Positions 61,002 to 64,000 of a DNA stretch of 64,000 nt are shown here, one piece after another. How positions within the stretch are numbered: the stretch's first letter is position 1; the number at the start of each line of letters is the position of its first letter. This DNA comes from Ignisphaera cupida. GTDB lineage: Archaea; Thermoproteota; Thermoprotei_A; Sulfolobales; Ignisphaeraceae. Below the pieces are notes generated by a model. The model had not been told where the DNA came from. It made no database searches and worked only from the letters and a program-made list of their open reading frames with translations. The stretch is from assembly GCF_030186535.1 (NCBI RefSeq), contig NZ_JASNVW010000002.1, forward strand, positions 268,001 to 332,000, in the 5' to 3' direction. A program made the position numbers and the translations under genes.

Positions 61002-62087
61002 ATGGCAAGACCAAGAGCAGTAGCTATTCATATACCTGTTCATAGCTGGGCTGTTGATGAAGTTATTTCAAAAGCTATTTCATTTGGTGAAAAAGTTTTT
61101 AGTTGTTTGAAAAGCAGTGGCATGGTCGATGTTTGGACAAAGAGATTTGTTCTTCCACCAATACCTGAAAAAGCATTTGGCTATAGAGATGTTGAGGTGG
61201 TAGCAAAGGAGATTAGCAGTTCTTTTGGTGATAGAGTTATTGTGGCTTTTCCAATAGAGCCTACAAGCCAGGTTATGAAGGAGATACACAAGGTTTCAAG
61301 TGTTGAATCAGCATATTTCTCAACTGTTTGCATAGATGGTGAATGCATTAAACATGTTATCAACAGTGTTTATGCAAAGACCAGAGAAGTTGAAATCAAT
61401 TTTTTCACAAGATTTGCAATATCTTTTGGAATGTGGGTTGAAACACCCTACTTCCCAGCAACTGCAAACACATCAAATGTTCTTGGCTTTAGCGCATCTC
61501 TAAGATACGTCGATATTGTTTCTCAAGCTCTTCTCCAAAACAATTTGCAGTTGCTTAGAGACTTTCTATTGAATGTTAATAAAAAACTTGAGGATACAGC
61601 TAAATGTAGCAACATTCCTTTTCTAGGCATTGACTACTCTCTTTCGCCGTGGATTGAAAAAGATGAGAGCATAGCATCATTGGTAGAATCTTTAACAGGT
61701 TCAGCAATAGGATCTCCAGGAACTCTTAACACTATATATGCTTTGAACACGTTTTTAAGGGGTTTGGTAAGAAGAATGGGGTTGAGACATATTGGATTCA
61801 ACGAAGTTATGCTACCTGTAGCAGAAGACTCTTTGCTTAATCTTCGTGTTAAAGAGGGTTTGATTAGAGTAAGAGACCTTATCAGCTATAGCTTTACCTG
61901 TGTTGCTGGTTTGGACATGGTTGCACTACCAAAAAATGCAAACATATATGGAGTTGCACTCGACATGTTAACAGTTTACAGAGTTAAGAACAAAGTTGTT
62001 GCTATGAGGATTATACCAACAGATTTCGATGAGCTGAGTGAGGTTGTGCTTAAGAACTTTGGAAAAACATATGTAGCAAAATTGTAG
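61002..62087 (+). CDS. DUF711-family protein
   Basis: A 361-residue protein with the DUF711 (COG2848) pattern: FLGIDYSLSPWIEKDESIASLVESLTGSAIGSPGTLNTIYAL and GFNEVMLPVAEDSLLNLRVKEG, with a cysteine in TCVAGLDMVALPKNA. These proteins belong to the pyruvate-formate-lyase-like group by fold predictions, but the function is unknown. A NurA-like gene begins 12 nt downstream, so they form an operon. ATG 61002 follows GGTCAC. Confidence 0.8.
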   Translation: MARPRAVAIHIPVHSWAVDEVISKAISFGEKVFSCLKSSGMVDVWTKRFVLPPIPEKAFGYRDVEVVAKEISSSFGDRVIVAFPIEPTSQVMKEIHKVSSVESAYFSTVCIDGECIKHVINSVYAKTREVEINFFTRFAISFGMWVETPYFPATANTSNVLGFSASLRYVDIVSQALLQNNLQLLRDFLLNVNKKLEDTAKCSNIPFLGIDYSLSPWIEKDESIASLVESLTGSAIGSPGTLNTIYALNTFLRGLVRRMGLRHIGFNEVMLPVAEDSLLNLRVKEGLIRVRDLISYSFTCVAGLDMVALPKNANIYGVALDMLTVYRVKNKVVAMRIIPTDFDELSEVVLKNFGKTYVAKL

Positions 62088-62099
62088 CAGGTTGCAACA

Positions 62100-63122
62100 A
62101 TGTCTGTTATGTATCCAGAGCTAGCTAAAATGTTGATTGATTTGAGAAATAGAGTTGTTTTGGAAGCAACTAGTAGGAGAGGTGATGTTGTTGATTTTCT
62201 TTCAAAAACTGTTTGGATTCCTATGAAAGGTGATGAAATTCCATGTGAGAGGGTTGCAGCAGTGGATTCAAGTTTCATTCTTTTTGAATCTAGAATAGCA
62301 GTGTTATACGCCTTGCAGGGAATTTCCCAAGTGCACTCAATTGAAAATGGGAAAATAGTTACAAAAGATGTTGATAGGTTTTGCGATGCTGGGGTTATAG
62401 AATATGCCCATGGAAAATCGAGTATGAGAAAATCAGCATTTAAAAAAGCCTTGACGGCTTACGCATATCTAAATGAGGTGAAGTCAGTTGAGAGAATTGT
62501 TTTGAAAACACCTGTTGATGTTGTTCTCTTTGATAGTTCCATACTATCATTTCTTTTAACAAGAAGAGACATTGCGAATAATCTAATTGTTAGAAGTGTT
62601 AATGATTCTAAGACTCTTGAAGAGGTTTATGCCAGTAGGTTGGAAGCTTTGGAGAGTCTTGCAAAGAGGTTTACAATTGTTTTTGTGGCCAAGTCAAGTA
62701 GTGTTAGCTTTTATACAGAGTCAGAGTCTAGCTACACAGATTTTCAGTTATTTGAATTAGCTAGGCTATACAAAATACAGCCATTTCTGGAAGCAGGTTA
62801 TTCAGCTCCAAAAGAAGTTGAGTTTAGTGAAAAGGTTAAGAAGTTTCTTGGAATTAGGGAAATGGGGTTAAGAGGCTTTATAGTTTCCTATGCAAGATTT
62901 CAGAAAAACTCTCAGGTTTTTCAACTAACAATTCCATTCATAGACAAAAAGCCTGATATAGAAAAAACCATTGCTTGCATAAAAGCGTTTTCACCTGCTG
63001 GCTATCCAATACCTTTGGAGTTTGCACATAGAGTGAGCAAGTTGTCTAGAAGAAGCTTAAGAGATTTTCTAATTAAAATAGGAATGCCTATTGCCTCGGG
63101 AAGAGAGTTTCTAGAGCTCTAA
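62100..63122 (+). CDS. NurA 5'-3' exonuclease-like protein
   Basis: A 340-residue protein with the NurA signature: RVAAVDSSFILFESRIAVLYA (first catalytic Asp), VVLFDSSILSF (second Asp) and AFSPAGYPIPLEFAHRVSKLS near the C-terminus. NurA resects DNA ends together with the HerA helicase; no herA is visible next to it. It is downstream of DUF711 and converges with the thioredoxin-like gene with a 4-nt overlap. It could be a NurA paralogue of unknown role. Confidence 0.75.
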   Translation: MSVMYPELAKMLIDLRNRVVLEATSRRGDVVDFLSKTVWIPMKGDEIPCERVAAVDSSFILFESRIAVLYALQGISQVHSIENGKIVTKDVDRFCDAGVIEYAHGKSSMRKSAFKKALTAYAYLNEVKSVERIVLKTPVDVVLFDSSILSFLLTRRDIANNLIVRSVNDSKTLEEVYASRLEALESLAKRFTIVFVAKSSSVSFYTESESSYTDFQLFELARLYKIQPFLEAGYSAPKEVEFSEKVKKFLGIREMGLRGFIVSYARFQKNSQVFQLTIPFIDKKPDIEKTIACIKAFSPAGYPIPLEFAHRVSKLSRRSLRDFLIKIGMPIASGREFLEL

Positions 63123-63598
63123 TTCTCACCACATCTAGCACTCTTTAAAATATTTTCAACATATCCTCTAAAGTACTGGTATGGTATGTAGCCAAGCAAA
63201 GCATCAACTGCTTTTCCATCGATAATCACAATTGTTGTTGGTGTTGAGTAAACACCAAACTCCATAGCAATTTCTGGAACATAATCAGCATTAGCTTCTA
63301 TAAATGCTGCAGAACCTCTAAACTCGTTTGCAACCTTTGCGAAAACAGGTTTGAACATCCTACAGTATGGGCAGTAGGTAGTGGTTACAAGTACAAAAAC
63401 AACTTTGCAATTGTTAACAACATCAATGAAATCTTTTAGAGAGTGAATAGATTTAAACCCATATATTGTTTTGCAGCACTGCCCTCTACTCTCAACCTCG
63501 ATAACCCTAGAGCCTTTAACAAAATCCATGGCAATTCTATCTAAAATACTTCCAATATCATCATCTCTACTCTCCTTAGCAGCATCTTTCACACTCAT
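63119..63598 (-). CDS. Thioredoxin-fold protein with CPYC active site
   Basis: About 159 residues. VVFVLVTTTYCPYCRMFKPVFAKVA holds the redox pair Cys76-Pro-Tyr-Cys79, and VYSTPTTIVIIDGKAVDALLGYI contains the cis-proline and the usual thioredoxin end. CxYC like this is common in archaeal thioredoxin/glutaredoxin relatives. ATG 63598 is preferred because GGTG lies 7 nt upstream; a longer start at 63661 adds a hydrophobic stretch that may be spurious. Confidence 0.8.
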   Translation of the reverse strand: MSVKDAAKESRDDDIGSILDRIAMDFVKGSRVIEVESRGQCCKTIYGFKSIHSLKDFIDVVNNCKVVFVLVTTTYCPYCRMFKPVFAKVANEFRGSAAFIEANADYVPEIAMEFGVYSTPTTIVIIDGKAVDALLGYIPYQYFRGYVENILKSARCGEN

Positions 63599-63790
63599 GA
63601 ATTGACACCAACAAAAAGATGCTATGTATTGAGTTAATAAGTATAACCAGTGTGAAAACATGTTGCTTCAATTAATATCATTTCCTTGCTGTTTCATTGC
63701 TTTTAGCTATTTGTTTATGGGATTAAAGCATTTAAGCTTCTATAGACATAAAGCATTTTAGTATTGTTTTGTAAGAGGCTGTATGCAGTT

Positions 63791-64000
63791 ATGGCAAAAT
63801 CGTTTGTTGATGTTCTAAACACTTTGGATTTTCTTCCACGATACTCAAATGTTTTCAGAGCAAGGCTTCAATACATGGACTTGGCTTTTCTCGTTGGAAG
63901 ATACTACATAGCTATACACAGTATTCTATATCCAGTTGCTATAGATTCTGACGAATTTCCCACTCAAAGGGTTTTTCTAGAACCTGTAACAACTATCTAT
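63791..64000 (+). CDS. Hypothetical protein, truncated by window edge
   Basis: An open frame of 70 codons from ATG 63791 runs to the edge, preceded by GAGGCTG. The visible part (AKSFVDVLNTLDFLPRYSNV ... RARLQYMDLAFLVGRYYIA) is helical and not similar to any family I know. Confidence 0.45.
   Translation, partial: MAKSFVDVLNTLDFLPRYSNVFRARLQYMDLAFLVGRYYIAIHSILYPVAIDSDEFPTQRVFLEPVTTIY

Overview
This 64-kb window comes from the chromosome of a low-GC hyperthermophilic crenarchaeon (Thermoproteota), probably of the Desulfurococcales/Ignisphaera kind. The signs are archaeal information-processing genes (family B DNA polymerase, archaeal DnaG, two-subunit PheRS, archaeal TyrRS, type II methionine aminopeptidase), archaeal TATA boxes about 27 nt ahead of leaderless starts, Shine-Dalgarno (SD) sites of the GGTGA/GAGGTG type, frequent TTG and GTG starts, and a CRISPR-like repeat of the Sulfolobales/Metallosphaera style. 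The genus is an inference.

Layout. 1-3.6 kb: three KaiC/RadA-like ATPase genes and a small orphan gene. 3.6-6.4 kb: methionine aminopeptidase, an UPF0173 hydrolase and a radical SAM gene. 6.9-11.1 kb: a four-CBS protein with a ribosome-hibernation-like tail facing an osmotic/potassium operon (TrkH, TrkA, MscS-like). 11.1-14 kb: thiolase with DUF35, then a PflX-like radical SAM gene. 14.1-16.2 kb: a decayed insertion, bounded on the right by an internally deleted copy of the radical SAM 3' end. 16.3-24.9 kb: primase-superfamily protein, CinA-like protein, DUF89, rhomboid, MoaB, flippase, M29 peptidase and Ogt. 24.9-25.6 kb: a transposase-like fragment beside two divergent leader-plus-single-repeat CRISPR relics that form a 161-bp inverted repeat. 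25.6-32.7 kb: a threonine-synthase-like protein without its PLP lysine but with a winged helix, an orphan biotin carboxylase, PolB and DnaG. 32.7-37 kb: the pheS-pheT-tyrS-dnaG operon. 37-45.6 kb: AIR-synthase-like protein, macrodomain, HEPN/MNT pair and hypF-hypD-hypC-hypE with a metallo-beta-lactamase-fold gene. 45.6-50.5 kb: an acetyl-CoA-synthetase-like protein with broken catalytic motifs, a membrane protein, a coiled-coil nuclease-like protein and a second copy of the small orphan family. 50.7-54.6 kb: a surface-fibre-like operon (secreted TasA/camelysin-like protein, its own signal peptidase, and a giant membrane protein with an identical internal signal/strand). 54.65 kb: a clear C/D box sRNA. 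54.7-64 kb: YtcJ-like amidohydrolase, ZIP transporter, a shortened nuclease, an IS200/IS605-like end, a fucose-isomerase-like gene, flavin reductase, PPP phosphatase, DUF711, NurA, a thioredoxin-fold protein and a truncated gene.

How the genes work together. The clearest units are the translation/replication operon, the Hyp [NiFe]-hydrogenase maturation cluster (no hydrogenase, hypA or hypB in view), the potassium/osmotic operon and the secreted-fibre operon. The most unusual items are the spacerless divergent CRISPR leader-repeat pair, the fibre operon with its 62-nt identical repeat, two enzyme-fold proteins that lost catalytic residues, and the duplication scar around the 14-16 kb insertion. 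Many genes have a GTG that lies inside an SD motif; where a second start sits 4-8 nt after that SD, the second start is used here.
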